NCBI GenBank assembly: GCA_949825025.1
Contig: OX463780.1
Location: 40,652,979 to 40,716,978 of the forward strand
Direction of reading: 5' to 3'
Source of the DNA: Siphlonurus alternatus
Lineage: Eukaryota > Arthropoda > Insecta > Ephemeroptera > Siphlonuridae
Length of the DNA stretch: 64,000 nt
Position 1 is the stretch's first letter. Each line of letters opens with the position of its first letter. Shown one piece after another: positions 14,321-28,524 of the stretch. Under the pieces are notes generated by a model that saw nothing but the letters and a program-made list of their open reading frames with translations, had not been told where the DNA came from and did no database searches. The position numbers and the translations under genes are program-made.

Positions 14321-15369
14321 AAACACATATTTTATTTATATATATAAAAAAATGGACAGTGAAAAATGAATCGATATTGAAAAAACTACACCTTGTACTT
14401 TATAAATTATTCAATGCATGTATAAAAGTTTACACAACTCTTTTTTTTTTGTATTATGCCAAGATGTGGACAGGACACGCGAAGTATCGCCGCTTGATGT
14501 GAAGCGTAACTTTTATCATAACACGATTATCTACACTTAAGTTCACTCTGCTATAATATAGTTTTATATACACGAACATGTTTCTTTATGTGGAGGAATT
14601 AGATAATAATTTATGACATTTGTTGCAATGTGAGCAATGTTTTATTATGCATGCAAACAAATGCTTAGTTTTTTTGTTATCAAAATTTATATATCTATAG
14701 TGAATGGTTTATTTTATTTATATTAAGTAAAAAATCTTAATAAATTAATTATGTATGCAGTTTAATGAAATTTTTATTGTATGATAAAATGTAAGATTTT
14801 ATTACATGATTTTATTACAAAATCTGATATATTTTTTTTAGAAATAATTATAATTTAACGCCTGACTAATAGATTCTTTTACTGTGCACAATAATATAAT
14901 ATATTAATATTTTACAAAATGATTGTGCAATATGATATTTAAGAATCTAACTGTATTTATAATTGCTGTGCTCAAAAACTTTGCTTAACATTATCGAAGT
15001 GTCATGAATTTATAATTAACATTCGATAAATAATCTATATAATTCTAAAATGCATTCCCTTCTTGCTTTTTCTGTAACGATTATAATGATTATGTAGTTA
15101 TTATTGATAATCAAGTCAAAAATAAAACTTCTTGAAAATAGATTATGATCGAGTTGTTTGAAGTATGTATTAGTAGTTCTTATTTATCAGTTGAGAATTC
15201 CAAATTGTCATGTTTTGCAGCTTGCAGTCTTTTTTACTTCTGCCAAAAAGAAATTTTATACAATTTAATATTTTTATTTATTATGTGTGTATATTATATA
15301 AGAAAGCATAAATTATTCTAAAGAATCAAAGAAATTTTATTCATTGTAATGCATGACATATTGTACATA

Positions 15370-15501
<132 letters not shown>

Positions 15502-16252
15502 GCAAAAAAAACTGTCCAGTGTAGAAAATATTTAATTACGAACTGACAATTTAGTATAGTGAGAAAACCAAAAAATTTTTTTCAGTCTGGTTGTGAATTT
15601 TAATTATATATATTATTAAATTTACACCAAGTGTACAATTAGAATGATTAAAAACTATGAGCATGTATTATGTAAAAGCTGTATCAGTAAATCTTGATAG
15701 TGCCATATAACAACACACAAGAAGAACATTTGGTTGGAAAAGCTTGTGAACTGAAGATAAGTTAGGCGGCAGTGTTAGTAGGATGGTTTTGGCTGCGATC
15801 CAGCTCACCATCCTACCGCCCCGCGGCTTATTCCCTGCCCAGCCCAGGATATTAGCAATGTGTTGCATTCCTTGCGATGACGCTCAATCTACTCTTAAAG
15901 GAATTTCAATCTCTTTAAAATTTCTTGCATGGGAAAAAAAATACAAATAAGTGTAAAAATTGCGTAGTACAGAAATCTTATTACAATTTCATATAGTATA
16001 TTCAAAAGTTTTCACCCTCAAAGTGATGTTAAAAGGTTAGTTTTGATTGCTTTGAGCTTTTAGTGTAGATGTTAGTAGTAAGTAGTAAAAGCAAATATAT
16101 TAGTTAAATAGGCTTCACATCGCAACCGTAAGTAGTTGGTAATGCAATTTTTTTTTTGCATATTTTTTGGTGTTTTAATTTTATCACGAGAAGCTTTTTA
16201 TGTGTAACTTAAAATGAAAACTGAAATATGAATAGAAATGTCAAAAAAATTT

Positions 16253-16291
16253 CAAAAGTGTAACATTTTTGCCAAAAATGTTACACTTTTG
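16253..16291. repeat. Perfect 18-bp inverted repeat, 3-nt loop
   Basis: CAAAAGTGTAACATTTTT, then GCC, then the exact reverse complement. A 39-nt hairpin with no mismatch, not part of a larger palindrome that I can see. Confidence 0.9.
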
Positions 16292-18151
16292 GATCTTTTC
16301 GTTACCTCAGGTGAGGGCATAAAACAAATACGTTAATTCACTGTGAGATATGAGGATAATATTGAGTATAATAATAATGATGAAAAAAAAATCTTGCTTG
16401 TTAGTTAGTAGCAAAATATTACATTCATAAAATTATCAATTGATTATAAGAAGATAATATAAATTGTTTGAAGCTTTGAAACGCAAGTCATGCAGTTTTC
16501 GCATCTTTCCACAGCGTCCATGTGAAGTTCCATTTATTAGAGAAAAAATTAAGAACGAGGTCCCCTAACTCGTTTCAATGCTAGTGCACAAACACTGGGG
16601 TACTAAGCTTTCTTTTAATAAGCTGAAAAATAATAAAAAAAGTCATCGTTGAACATATTATATATATACCAACTACGATAACATTTGTTTTATTTATAAT
16701 TAGTACTCTAATGATTCGATGTATCCCTCCACCACCACTGACCTAAAATTCCAAAAATTACGATCAAAACAATTTATAAAACATATTCGTGTATACAAAC
16801 AGTTGTAGTCCACCACAATTCTCAAAGGAAAGTAAAATGTCAACAAACGGGTAGAATTCTAATTACGTCTCAACCACAATTAATTTTTATAAAAAACTGC
16901 AATTTATAGTAAGTATATTTAATCCAACAGCATTGCATACCAAACTTTTAATTTATGAATTGTATTCTGTGTGGTAATTTAGCTGGATCAAGTTGCTCAC
17001 ATTCTGGTCACCAGTATAACCACATAAGAACTTGAGGAAACTAGAACCTGCTGCTTTTAAGCCTTGAGAATGAAGTCTTGATTGAGGAGGTGTTCTCTGC
17101 TCACATATTATACTTACATAACTCTCCCTTCCCCTTATCTCCCTCACTACGTTTCCAGCGTGCACAGAATTCCTGATGAGACTTACAAAGAAATAGTTAA
17201 TGGTTTTTGCATAAAATTATTAAGATAAATTATATTCTCTAATTCTGTATTGTACAGTAAAACAAAATACAACCTTATTTTTTTCCTTTTTTTAAAAAAA
17301 AAAATTCAGTGAGTAAATTTAAAAATATATATATTAGTAATATATAAATGTAAAAATCCATTAATATTTAAATTATTTGTTGCTTTTAAAATGTAAGACG
17401 TAAAATTACTTATGTTGTAGAACACAAAATGATACAAATTACAGCATTAATTATATACTTCTACAGTATAAGCTTCTCATTTTATATAGAAGTACCCATA
17501 AAGATAAAGATTCTTTTTTTTAAATACAAGGGCATAAAAATTTAAAACTTATTTATTCTTGATAATTAGGGCTGTTAAATTTTATAACAGTATCATATAA
17601 TATTTTATTTTATGGTAGCATTTTAATACCTCAATTTATGATACTAAAGATTTTGTTCACCATTTTTGGAGGGTCTTCGATCGCTTCAAACGATACAAAT
17701 ATTATTTTATTGATAAGTAATAAATTTAGCAAATAAATTTATACGTATACTTAAAATTACGTTATTTCATTTTGGATTATTTGATCAAATCGTAATGATT
17801 TTAATGAACAACTTTTGATAAAATTATTTAGATTGTTGCCATTTTCATTGCATCAATTGAAGATTTTGTTTGTGAATTTTTCAACGTTGTATTTCCTGAA
17901 GAGACCGTACACGTGTGTGGTAAAATTGTTTAAAATGTGAAAAATGAAAAATTCCACGTATAACAGAATTTAACATGAATTCTATATTTATTTAATGTTT
18001 TACTCGCGTTGAATGCGGTAAAACCAAGGTTTTGAAGTGCTCTACACTGAATACCGCACAGCTCCATTATACGCTCGTTCTTCAAGTGTTTCTCCGACAA
18101 AACTCTGCGCATTAACTGACAAGTTAGGGAAAAAATAAAATATTTCTGTAC

Positions 18152-18153
<2 letters not shown>

Positions 18154-18185
<32 letters not shown>
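18154..18185. repeat. Poly(A) tract
   Basis: 32 consecutive A. It could be a retroposon tail, but the preceding sequence is unrecognised. Confidence 0.95.
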
Positions 18186-18187
<2 letters not shown>

Positions 18188-18842
18188 ATCTTTCTCTCTT
18201 TTAATTTTACGTTTCTGTTCAGCAGACTAGGAAAATGAAGGCGATTTTGATATATTTTTGCAGTTAATAAAACGCATTAAAATGAGAGAAATATAATCAT
18301 TCTCATCTTTTACACCAATATGATTTGAAACATCACCTTCAATGTAATTATTGTAAAAAAACAACAACAAAAATACAACTGCATACAAATGCACTCTGAA
18401 AATTAATTTATATTGTTTCGTCATCCCTGCAACTGTGCATGGACGTGACAAAGAAAGCAAAACAAAATGAATGCTCAATTAAACGACGGCTAATTTGATG
18501 TTGAGAAAATATCAGTAATCAATCCTTTTATACAGTGTATATATATTATTAATGAATATGCAGTAACATTTATACATATATTATATGTAGTGACATAAAC
18601 AGTACTTTGTATTTAAAAGCTTTTTGAAGGAAGATAAGGAGATAAAACCGAGTGAGGGAGTAAGAGCACAAAGAATAAAAAAGAAACACAACAGCTTTTT
18701 GTGGAGACTGCGTTTCTTAGTTTTGAGTCTTCTCTCTTTTTTTCCCCCTTTTCAGATTCTCTCTGTCCTCCACAATTTACAATTTCTATATATATTATGT
18801 CCCTGTCCTGTTATTTCTGCTCTCTTTCCTCACGTAGTGTGA

Positions 18843-18844
<2 letters not shown>

Positions 18845-18936
<92 letters not shown>
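18845..18936. repeat. (CT)n microsatellite
   Basis: About 92 bp of CT with a single TTT interruption near 18925. Confidence 0.97.
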
Positions 18937-20718
18937 ACCTGTTTCCTATCTTTTGGTTAGGCTCTCTTTATACCTACCTTTTATTTTACTCTCTTTCTAA
19001 CTCACACACAAAGAGCGAGGATGGGGTTGGTAAAACTTAGACTACGGTGAAAGCAGGAAATTTCTGTTCTGCTTCTCTTCGTGTTTTCTCCTCACGTTCT
19101 ACCTGCTTGTGTAAGGGTTAGCTAGCAAGGCAAACAGAACAGAGTGCGAACCAGACGCCAAACCATGCAGAACTTTGTTGCTGCTACTGTTACCAGTGAC
19201 AATTTCATTTTCCATTGCGCAACTTGCTAATTGATGTTCCTAACTTAATGTTAATTCGAAGAAGTAAAAATAGTTATTCTCTCTTCTAGTTTTAAAGTTA
19301 AATTTTTACACATTTACTAATGGAAAGTTTAATTAAATTATAAATTATATTATAGTAGGTATTATATATATTAAATGTTCAACATGCGATAAAATATAAT
19401 AATATTTTTATTGTTTTAATTTATTGTGGTGATATTATCAATAACATTACACATGTTCAGAGTGTTGTAAATAATAATAAGAGTTATATGTGGTTCATTG
19501 ATTACAATGATTACGTATATATTATGCATACAGATTATAAGGCAACAGGTAGAGTTGGCTTGCGGCCAATCACGCATACAGCCATGAAGATATGAATAAC
19601 AAGGTTTAAGTAGGAAAAGGATTTGAATTTTATATCTTTACTTGCAACAATAAGACTTGAAAATGTAATTTTTTTTTTCTCTCGAATTTTTTTCCTCGGT
19701 CTTCTTGTACGGTCTGCTGTCGACACTGCTGTGATTTTACACGTTAGACCTTCTTTGCCTCATTTTTTACTTTCTTTTGATAAAGTCTTAAAAAGAACTG
19801 AATATATGAAAAATTCATGTCTTTGCTGTACCAATTTTTTTTTTTAAATCTCCTTTGCTTAATATTACTTTGCTACATTCTTGTTGTAATATGGTACTCA
19901 TATATATTTCGAATTTAAATTTATGTTATAGTAATGATATGCATTTTTCTTATTGATGATTATTTTTTTCTTTGGTAAATTCATGTAAGAATCAAATTAA
20001 ATTTAAACTATTTAAAACAAAACAAATAATATATTATCTAAACATTGAATATTTGGCATAATGCACATAATGTAGGATACAGAGTTATAAACTATGCATG
20101 CAATATATTGGTAATTAATTCGTATTAACGTAGACTTTCTAGATATGTAATTTTATTGTTTTGATAGTTAATAATTATCACATATGTTAATAAGTCGATC
20201 ATTACAAATGATGAGTACGTAACAATGAGTAATGCTATTTTTAAGCATCGATAGTTTATCAGTATCAGACACCATATGCATAGATAGACGAATGGATGAG
20301 GAATAAAATCATGTATGACAGTTTCTTTTTATAAGTCTTCAATAAATACTTTCTGTAAGTTAGTACAAATCAGATCAAATGCACGTCACAAGTAACTTGA
20401 TACTGTAAGTTTCTATATGTTTTCCTCTGTAGGTATATATAATATGTTACTTTACAGAAGAAGTTAAAAATCATTCTTATTTAATGGAAGTAAAGTAATA
20501 TTGAAAACAAAAACTTTATTCTTTATAGACACATTGATGTGACTTTTGCTCTTCCTTTACCTTTTAAATGTACTCATGCAGCCGATCTAATCTAGTTTGA
20601 AGTTTTTTTATGGGTAAACAACACACACATCGAAATGTCTATCTAGCTTTCTAGAATGAAACTTCATTCCAGAGAGTTCAAAAGTAAGAGTTCGCTGTAG
20701 AATGATTGATTTTACAAA

Positions 20719-20745
20719 ATGGTGCGCTGCTGCTGCTGCTGGCTG
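20719..20745. repeat. Short (GCT)n trinucleotide repeat
   Basis: Five contiguous GCT units plus a neighbouring GGCTGCT, in a GC-richer patch (20690-20960). Confidence 0.85.
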
Positions 20746-23095
20746 CTATTGACTGCGAATTGAACTGGAAGTCCCAGGGGCAAGTGAGAAGGGAATATGA
20801 CGAGAGATAGAGAGAAGAATGCCAAGTGCCGGGATCACACAAAGCCAAGCAGGTCCAGTAAAGATATGGAGAGAATTTCATGTGAGACTAGAGATTTTGG
20901 TACTGCTGAAATGTCTTTGCCAGTCCCTGACTGTGAGTGCCATCGATCTCTTAGAGAATTGTGGCTAACTTGAGCCAGTCTTCTCTAAAACGCTGACCTG
21001 ACCAAAACATCAAAGAAAAGCATGAGCCGCTTATATTTATAACTACAATTCAAGTTTAAAGAAAATATTTTTTCTTAAATATGGTGAATTGAAAACCTAT
21101 TTATATACAATTTTAAATTAAGAGGGAGGAGTGAGGAGAAATAGAGAGAGAGAATTACCTTCGTCAACAATTAAGGATTCTTTTTTCAAGTTTTCATGTA
21201 CTGACGTTAATAATCAGAATACAATATTTTAAGGGAAGAAATCATAAAATAAAATAGCATCAATGCATCATGTGTAACAATTTTTACTACTCGTTTAACA
21301 TTTCTCGTTTACAATATTGAAAAAAAAAAAAAATAAATAAAAACGCAGTGTGCAGCTTATATAAAATCGCTATTAAAAATGTATTTTTACACTTTATATA
21401 ATTTTTTCTTAAATTATATATTGATATAACTATAGTAGGGCTAAGTAAGTGGTTCTTATTAAATATATTTATATATTCTTACTTGTTTTCATTTTTTCTT
21501 TATATATTAAGACATTTTTATCGACAGTTCCAATATTCCTTTGTCATTTCTATGTAAAATATTACCAACTATTTTTTAGTCTTTTTGTGTTAAAAAGAAA
21601 ATGCTTTCAAGTGCTGTAAGCTTAGCATTTTGGAAATAGAATTTTTATTTAAGCTTTTACATTAAATATTCCAACCTAACGTGTATTAATGCTTTTATCA
21701 CAATTCTTATTGTTCAAAAGAAGAAACAATATGTAAACTTTGGTTTGCGAGAGAAAATAGAACAGAAGACGAATCTTTAATTATAGTGAATGAGCGTGAA
21801 ACATTGATTAAGTAATGGCATGAGCGGGCATAGTAAAAAACATAAATTTGAAAAATATTAAGGTTTGCAATCATCTCTCAAAAATAAAAATTTTATTCTG
21901 AAAACACAATTTGTATGTGTGTGCAGAACTGGTGTTAAATATAACACTAAATTTACTTGCAATTTTATAATTCAAAATTAAATATTTATTAATCTCATAT
22001 ACAAGAAAATGAAGACAGCATAACACCAGACCACAAATTCAGAAACTATATTTTTTTTCTGTACAATTTCTACTGATCTACATATATATAATTATGACTG
22101 TTTGCTGTAATACGACACTTTCAGCTGAATTATCCAAAGCTTGAGCTACATTCCATATAAAATACTCTCGGTGTTGGCGGTCTTGTATAATTTTTCATTA
22201 TATTAAAAATACCAATTTCTTTTAGTTCAAGAAGTTATTATATATTAGAATAGTATAATAGTGTAAGTATATAAATGGAGTTAGTGTGTAGGGAGCTATT
22301 ATATAAGAATATCGCAAGTCCCGTGTGGACATTTTTCTTTTTCCTACCGCCACCGAAATGGAGAGGGTTGTTGTATCATACAACTATACTATATAGCATA
22401 CAGGCTTGGTTCCATGGAGAGCAATACACATACAATGTCACATGGTGAAAAATTGTTTCGCAGGAAAAGTAGCACATGCTGTCGTTGCTTCTGCCTCTGT
22501 GAGAGCTATATCACATGTTATACGGACATTATGATAACAGACTCATACAAATTATTTGCCATATCATCAAGAGGTGGTACGGAGTATTCACGGCAACTAT
22601 TAATGTGACAATTATAAGCTTATTTTATTAAGGTTTAAGATATTGTTTCATGTTTATAAAGTTCAAGCAAAATCCGTCAATCAATGTTTAGTTATAATAC
22701 TTCCGATACTTACTATCGTACATATTACTGGAATCTTATTTGTGTGTGAATGAAACAATAGAAAAAAGTTTCAAACATTTTATTTGTACTGCCAGTCCCA
22801 TTATTTAACGAAATTACAAATTTATAAAAATTTTAAATGTAAATTAAAGAGTCCCGAGATAGCATCTTGAACGTTTAGCTAATGTTTTGTCATGCTGTCT
22901 ATATATGTTGACGTGGTGAGGCTCTAAAACGTTTTAGTAATTAAGTAATTAGTAATTAATGTATTACTCCAGATTGATGGGGACTCTTTAGATACCCCAT
23001 TGCAAATCTGCATCTACTTGTCTCTTGGAACTGCAGCTTCATCCAATCAGGTAGGGGTGTGTTCGCTCGAGTTGTTCCAAGATGTAATGTTATTA

Positions 23096-23226
23096 GGTCT
23101 GTTCGTAAATACACGATCAGAAATAATCAATTTTTATTAATCGTTATGTACACGTGTACTGTACATGGAACATAACGATAATCAATAAAAACCGATTCTT
23201 CCTAATTGTGTATTTACAAACAGACC
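23096..23226. mobile_element. Foldback MITE D1 (GGTCTGTTC ends, TA flanks)
   Basis: A 131-bp palindrome from GGTCTGTTCGTAAATACAC to its near reverse complement, centred on GTACACGTGTAC. The arms pair almost along their full length. It is flanked by TA on each side (23094-23095 and 23227-23228), as expected for Tc1/mariner-type integration. No coding sequence. Confidence 0.8.
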
Positions 23227-23228
23227 TA

Positions 23229-26200
23229 TATTAATAAAAAGCAATTTCAATAATTTAAAGCTCATGAATTCCGCATAAATTTTGCATTAATTTCATTGGC
23301 TACAAACCTCCATTCCAAATTATTTGGTTCCAGCACCTTGTATTTGTGTCGTGTAGAGTACAAAAATGGTACAGCTTGTTTTGCTATACAGGCAATGCTG
23401 CTGCGTCTGCTGTTCACGACTGTTGTACTGCTTTCATCTCCCCAGCACGCATCTTCTCCCGGGAATTGTTAGTATTGTTCCATTTCACCCACGGAACTAG
23501 AGAGAAAGAAGAGCAAGAGCTTGTAGCAGCAGAGAGGATTGATCAGCATGCTTACCCACAACACTAAGCTCGAGTACTGCTTTACCCCAATAACAGTTTT
23601 TTTTTTACAGCAGCACAATGATTGTAGAAACCCTTCCTACTGTAACTTTATTATCACGTGTGTTTTTAAGGCGTAGTAAAACGTTTGGCATCTAGAAACA
23701 AGTGAGAGGACGTTTGTACAGGATTCTGTTATGGCACAGAAGATATTCTCTCAGCTAACTCCCCTATATTATATATATGTAGTCAATTCGCTTGTCGATA
23801 TTTACTCCACATATCTGTTTCTCCTCCCATCAACTGCCAGCAGCGTTTGATCATAGAGAAAATTAAATTTTGTTGAGCTGGTATGATCAGTATTACACGT
23901 GCAATCATCACCGCTTTAATTAAATGATTTATAGATCTTTCTGTTTTACATAGCCATCGCGGTCTCTCTTGTTTTCTCTTTTATATTCAATAATTTGAAT
24001 TGAGATGAAATGTGGTACTAAAAACTCATCTCAAAATTGAAAGCATCGATATATCATTAAACTGTCAATTTTTAATTTGATATATAATACAATGTTCTAT
24101 TTATTTATTTTTTTGTTTTTCATTTAAAACTTATACAAAATAATATCACCAGTATCTTTTTCATAACTTTGTATTATTATTTTTATTACATTTTATTTTT
24201 TTTTAAATTTATTACAAAGGATAAATTTTATTTTCCATTATTTTTTTTCTTTTTCCTACATTTTTTTTTCTTTTACTTTGATAGATAAGAGAGGAAAAAA
24301 GGCTGTAAAATTTATATTTGAGAAAAGAAGGAAAGTGAGATAATTAAAACTTATAAATTTTAGAACAATTTAAGAACTCTTCTTTTTTTTTTTTAACATT
24401 TTGAAAAATACTTCACAAGTTTTACTTCACTAGAAGTTGGCAAAAAAATACATTGATAAAAAAGTATAAAATTCCCATCAAGTTATGAGTAAAAATATTT
24501 TTTTTTTTAAAAAAAATAACATTTTTAATTAAAATTTAGATGACCTTTGAGGATTACAGAACAAGGAAATATTATCATAAATAAGTTTCGTATCTTTCAG
24601 GTAATTTGAGTTGTTTGGAGAGCGAAAACCAACTCTTTGTTCAAGGTATGGGTTTTAATAAGTTCGTTATCATTGACGGAAAAGCATACAATTAAGTAGC
24701 ATGGAGCCAAATGAATACAAGTAAAATAATTATTATTAAACAACAATATTGCCATTTGATTTCTGTAACATTAAAGTTTTACAGATTTAAATAAATATTT
24801 AACATATTATTTCTTACTATTTGTAAGATTTATCTACTCTCTGATGTTGTATAAATTAAAATATTCAGGGTGACTGAAAAAATTAAATATAATAATAATA
24901 ATTTAATGTATAGAAATGCATCAACCCAGATCAAATTTAAAAACACACCCAAACAAAAGTATAATAAAATATTCTAGCATCGTATACTTTGTTCCTCTTA
25001 ATATGAATTCATATCATTTTCATGCTACACCAAGTGCTATGCAACATAAATCATAACACAGCACTAAATATATGCAAAATTTAGTTTATAATTGTGTAAT
25101 ATTTGACCTGGTTTATTTAACAATAGGGTTACTCATCTTTCATGTATTATAATGTATCATGACATATATAATATTATCTGAGTGTGATGCAAAGTGACAC
25201 ATGAGACTCATAACTTATCACGACTGGGAGTTAACGTCAGCCACCACTTCCAGTAAAACCTCTCAGGACTTAAAAGAGAGAGTATTAAAGCATTGAAATG
25301 ACACAAGCGTTGGTGACAACACAAGCGGTGCACTAAAATAATTAACCTAAGTCATCGTTTAAGAGAAACAATGAGAGATTGTCATGCAAGCAACACAGAA
25401 GCCAACAGTAAAGTTTCTTCGAGCGAAACTTTAATATAAAAGAAAGTTTGTTTCAACTCAAAAATTGTCTTTATTCCTCTGTAGATATATAAAAAAGCTT
25501 TTCAACGTCTTTCCATGCGGAACGATAAAAAACGATACAGTATATAGAAATATTAGAGAGAGAGAAAAAGGAAAGATAATAAAAAAGTATTTTGTGAAAT
25601 ATCGTATAATAAATGAACTTCAATCATATATGCAAATCAGATAGTGTAAAATACGAAACGTTATAATGCCAATACTTCTATTCTGAGCTGCATGCACCTA
25701 CTGCAGCAACCGTGTTATACAAAGGAGTAAATAGTCTCTTGTTATTGGTGAATATTTTGTAGCATTTCTTTTCATTGGCCCTTACCTGAAACTATGAACC
25801 GAATACTCATGGAAATACACGATAAGTGTTTTTCATAATTTTTTTATATGAACACAACATAATAAATACAATCAAAGTATTTTTACAAGGATGATTGATT
25901 GGTATACACAGAAAGTACTGAAACGGTTGGTTTTCGTGATTTTTGTTTGAACAATTTACAAAAAAAAAAAAAAAATTAAAATTTGAAAGTAGATATATAT
26001 ATATTTTTTGGCAACGTAATTAAACTTCATGCACACCTATATAGGGACAGCATGCAATTCACTCTTGGCTTGATTTATAGGGCTGCTGATCAAAGAGTTG
26101 CAATTCTGAGAGAAGTAAGAAAATTAGTTTATATTATATAGATATACTGTACTTTAGTCATCACCAATTTTTTTAAGTTTATCAATCCTGCACAGCGTGA

Positions 26201-26690
26201 CAATACCCCCAAGCAGAGCAGGGGTAAAGTTCGTGTTGTCCAGAGCTGTACAGGTAAACAATGAGACTTTCAGAGCAACAGTTGAACTCGAAAATTTTTC
26301 ATGGATGAGCACAATTTTTATATCATTGAATCAAATTTTAAAAAATTTACATTTTATTTTTATTAAATGTAATGAATAAAAAAAATCAATATCATTGTTA
26401 TTATAGAGATTGAAAAAGTTTAGATTTCTTTTACTATGCTTCTAACTTAAACTGATTAAATTTTTTGCGTGACTTAGCAATAAAATATAGTAAGTACCGA
26501 TTGCGTATATTTTTGTGTAGATATTTCTAGTGATTTAGAACAATGAATTTTTGATGACGATTTTTTTTAAATAAGTAATTTTTTTAATGATATCGTCTAT
26601 TAATTCCGAATTATAAGAAGTTTTTTTGGTAAATACAATGCTTTTTGTAAACAGGAGCATCTATTATTTAATTAGAAGGAGGTTTAGATT
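23229..26690. other. Non-coding stretch
   Basis: A GC-richer patch at 23330-23580 carries a 73-codon frame with no recognisable domain. The rest, with many T and A runs, shows nothing. Confidence 0.5.
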
Positions 26691-26704
26691 TTTTTTTTTT
26701 TTTT

Positions 26705-27682
26705 TTAAATGAGGCCAATAATTGATCGGAAATCCCTTTGTTCATTGTATTATGCATATTTTCAATCGTTATTGTCTTATGGTTTCATTTTTTGGGGTGC
26801 TTCACCTCTTTCAAAAAGAGCTTTCATACTCCAAAAACGTGCTATTAGAACAATATGTTTTAAACCTAGTCAATACTCATGTAGGTCTCTGTTCCCTAGT
26901 CTAGATATTTTAACTCTTCCATCGCTGTACATCTATGAATGCATAAAATTTATTCGTAAACACCCTGATCTATTTGCAAAAAAACAGTATGAATCATAAT
27001 TATAATTTGAGGAATAAAAATGATATTTGCATTGATAAACATAAACATTCCTTTGCTGATATTGATCCACGCACGAAATGTGCTTTTTTTTTAATCACTT
27101 ACCAATGTTTTTGAGATCTAAAGTAGATCAAGGCAACTTCCCGGCAATATTGAAAAAATTTCTAGTGAAAAAATGTTATTATAATACAATGGATTATCTA
27201 AATGATAAATTCACCGAATCAAATTAAAGTGTATACTATATGATTGTATTTATATGTTATATACTATGTTTTGTTTATGCTAATAGTTTTTTTTTTTTTG
27301 CTTGAGTTTTGTATATCATTTTAATATGTTTAAGATCATTTTTTTTTTATAATATTTACATAAATGTTACTTAAAAGGTTAATATTTCTAATTTTATTAT
27401 TTTTTAATATTGATACAAGTATTCATTATAATGGAGAATTGTCTTGTTATTATAATCATTTATGTTTTGGAGTGATTATTTAGATTCAATTGCAGGGAGT
27501 GTTACCATAATATTATTGTTCATACTGCTTTGATTTGCTTGTATGCAGGATTATTTGTAATGTTTTTTTTTTTATTGACGTGCTTTCATAGTGTTTGTGA
27601 TTATTGTTTATGACGTGCTTATATTGTTGTACAATCAAAAAGCAATAAAATGATTATGAATTATGAATTATGGATTATGATA
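26705..27682 (+). mobile_element. 5'-truncated LINE tail (jockey/CR1-like) with 7-bp tandem 3' end
   Basis: The element holds only the C-terminal end of a reverse-transcriptase ORF, a long A+T-rich 3' UTR, an AATAAA at 27644 and a terminal array of four ATTATGA-type heptamers (27653-27680). The coding part starts abruptly after a poly(T) run, as in 5'-truncated LINE copies. No clean target-site duplication could be assigned. It is unrelated to the LINE at 58-62 kb, whose tail is TAA. Confidence 0.7.
26709..27227 (+). pseudogene. Broken C-terminal fragment of a non-LTR reverse transcriptase
   Basis: The first 96 codons (26709-26999) encode a typical post-catalytic RT C-terminus: a YYAYFQSLLSYG helix, FWGAS, LQKRAIRTI, and LTLPSLYIYECIKFIRK. 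This pattern is known from jockey/CR1-type pol proteins downstream of the polymerase core. After a stop at 26997, the matching protein continues in another frame from about 26998 (YNLRNKN..., then DPRTKCAFF). It shifts again near 27092 in a T run (NHLPMFLRSKVDQGN, then KKFLVKKCYY) and ends at TAA 27225-27227. At least two frameshifts and loss of all catalytic motifs mean it is dead. Exact clade is uncertain. Confidence 0.7.
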
Positions 27683-27689
27683 AAACTAC

Positions 27690-28500
27690 ACACCAAGTGA
27701 ATATTTATTATGTAATTACGTTTTTACTATTTTTAATTCGAATGATTTTCTGATTTTTTAGTAATTAAATTTATCTACTTTATTATTTATTTTACTCCTT
27801 ACTAATCTTTCTCCAGGAAAATATGATGCGAGAAATTAAGTTTTGAAAGATTTGATCTATTTTAACATAATATAATATATAAATTATTATGAAACCTTAA
27901 AACTAAAATTCATATATATAACTTTTTTTTACGAATATAAATATTTTTATAAAATTAGTAAAGTTTCCTTCATAATTTCAAAGTTCTACACCAATAATGC
28001 AATTCTAGATCATGTATTCTCTCAATATTATTTGTCATTTTTCATGTGTCAGTGGAAAATAAACGACATCACTTTTTCATTATCCACAATAATATGTGGG
28101 AAGAAGAACATTAAAGATTAACTGTTGGCACTGTCGCAGCACACCATTCTTCACCGCCACGTGTGAGGAGGAGGGCGGGTTCTGATGGTATGACAGTGAG
28201 AGCACCATGTAGTCTTGTGAGGACCGGCGTCAGCTGATATGAATAATGTACATTTGTCTTCGTACCCTTAGGGATTTACCAAATAGATCATTGTGTTCGG
28301 AGAAATCTCAGCTGAACTGCATTGACTTCTCATATAGTATATTTTTTCTTCCGTAAAACAGTACAGACTTAGCCACAAAAAAGGGTGAATCATCGACTCT
28401 GCCGTTAGAGTACCAGTTTGTACCAAATGATAAATATCAAGATATTATAGTTTTAAATGTCATCTCCTCAGATTAGAAGTACCCTAGAAGCTTTACTGCA
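27690..28500. other. Non-coding stretch between LINE fragment and Tc1-like MITE
   Basis: A+T-rich, with a GC-richer patch at 28125-28330. No ORF or RNA recognised. Confidence 0.5.
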
Positions 28501-28524
28501 ATTACAGTCCTTATGCTAAATGTA

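Larger units (their letters stand above)
18601..23090. other. Mixed non-coding stretch
   Basis: GC-richer zone 18620-19220 surrounds the (CT)n block; another patch lies at 20680-20960. The remainder is A+T-rich. No gene supported. Confidence 0.5.

Noticed and set aside
14025..14369. 114-codon frame in the GC-richer patch at 14 kb
   Set aside because: Several equally long frames overlap on both strands, none domain-like.
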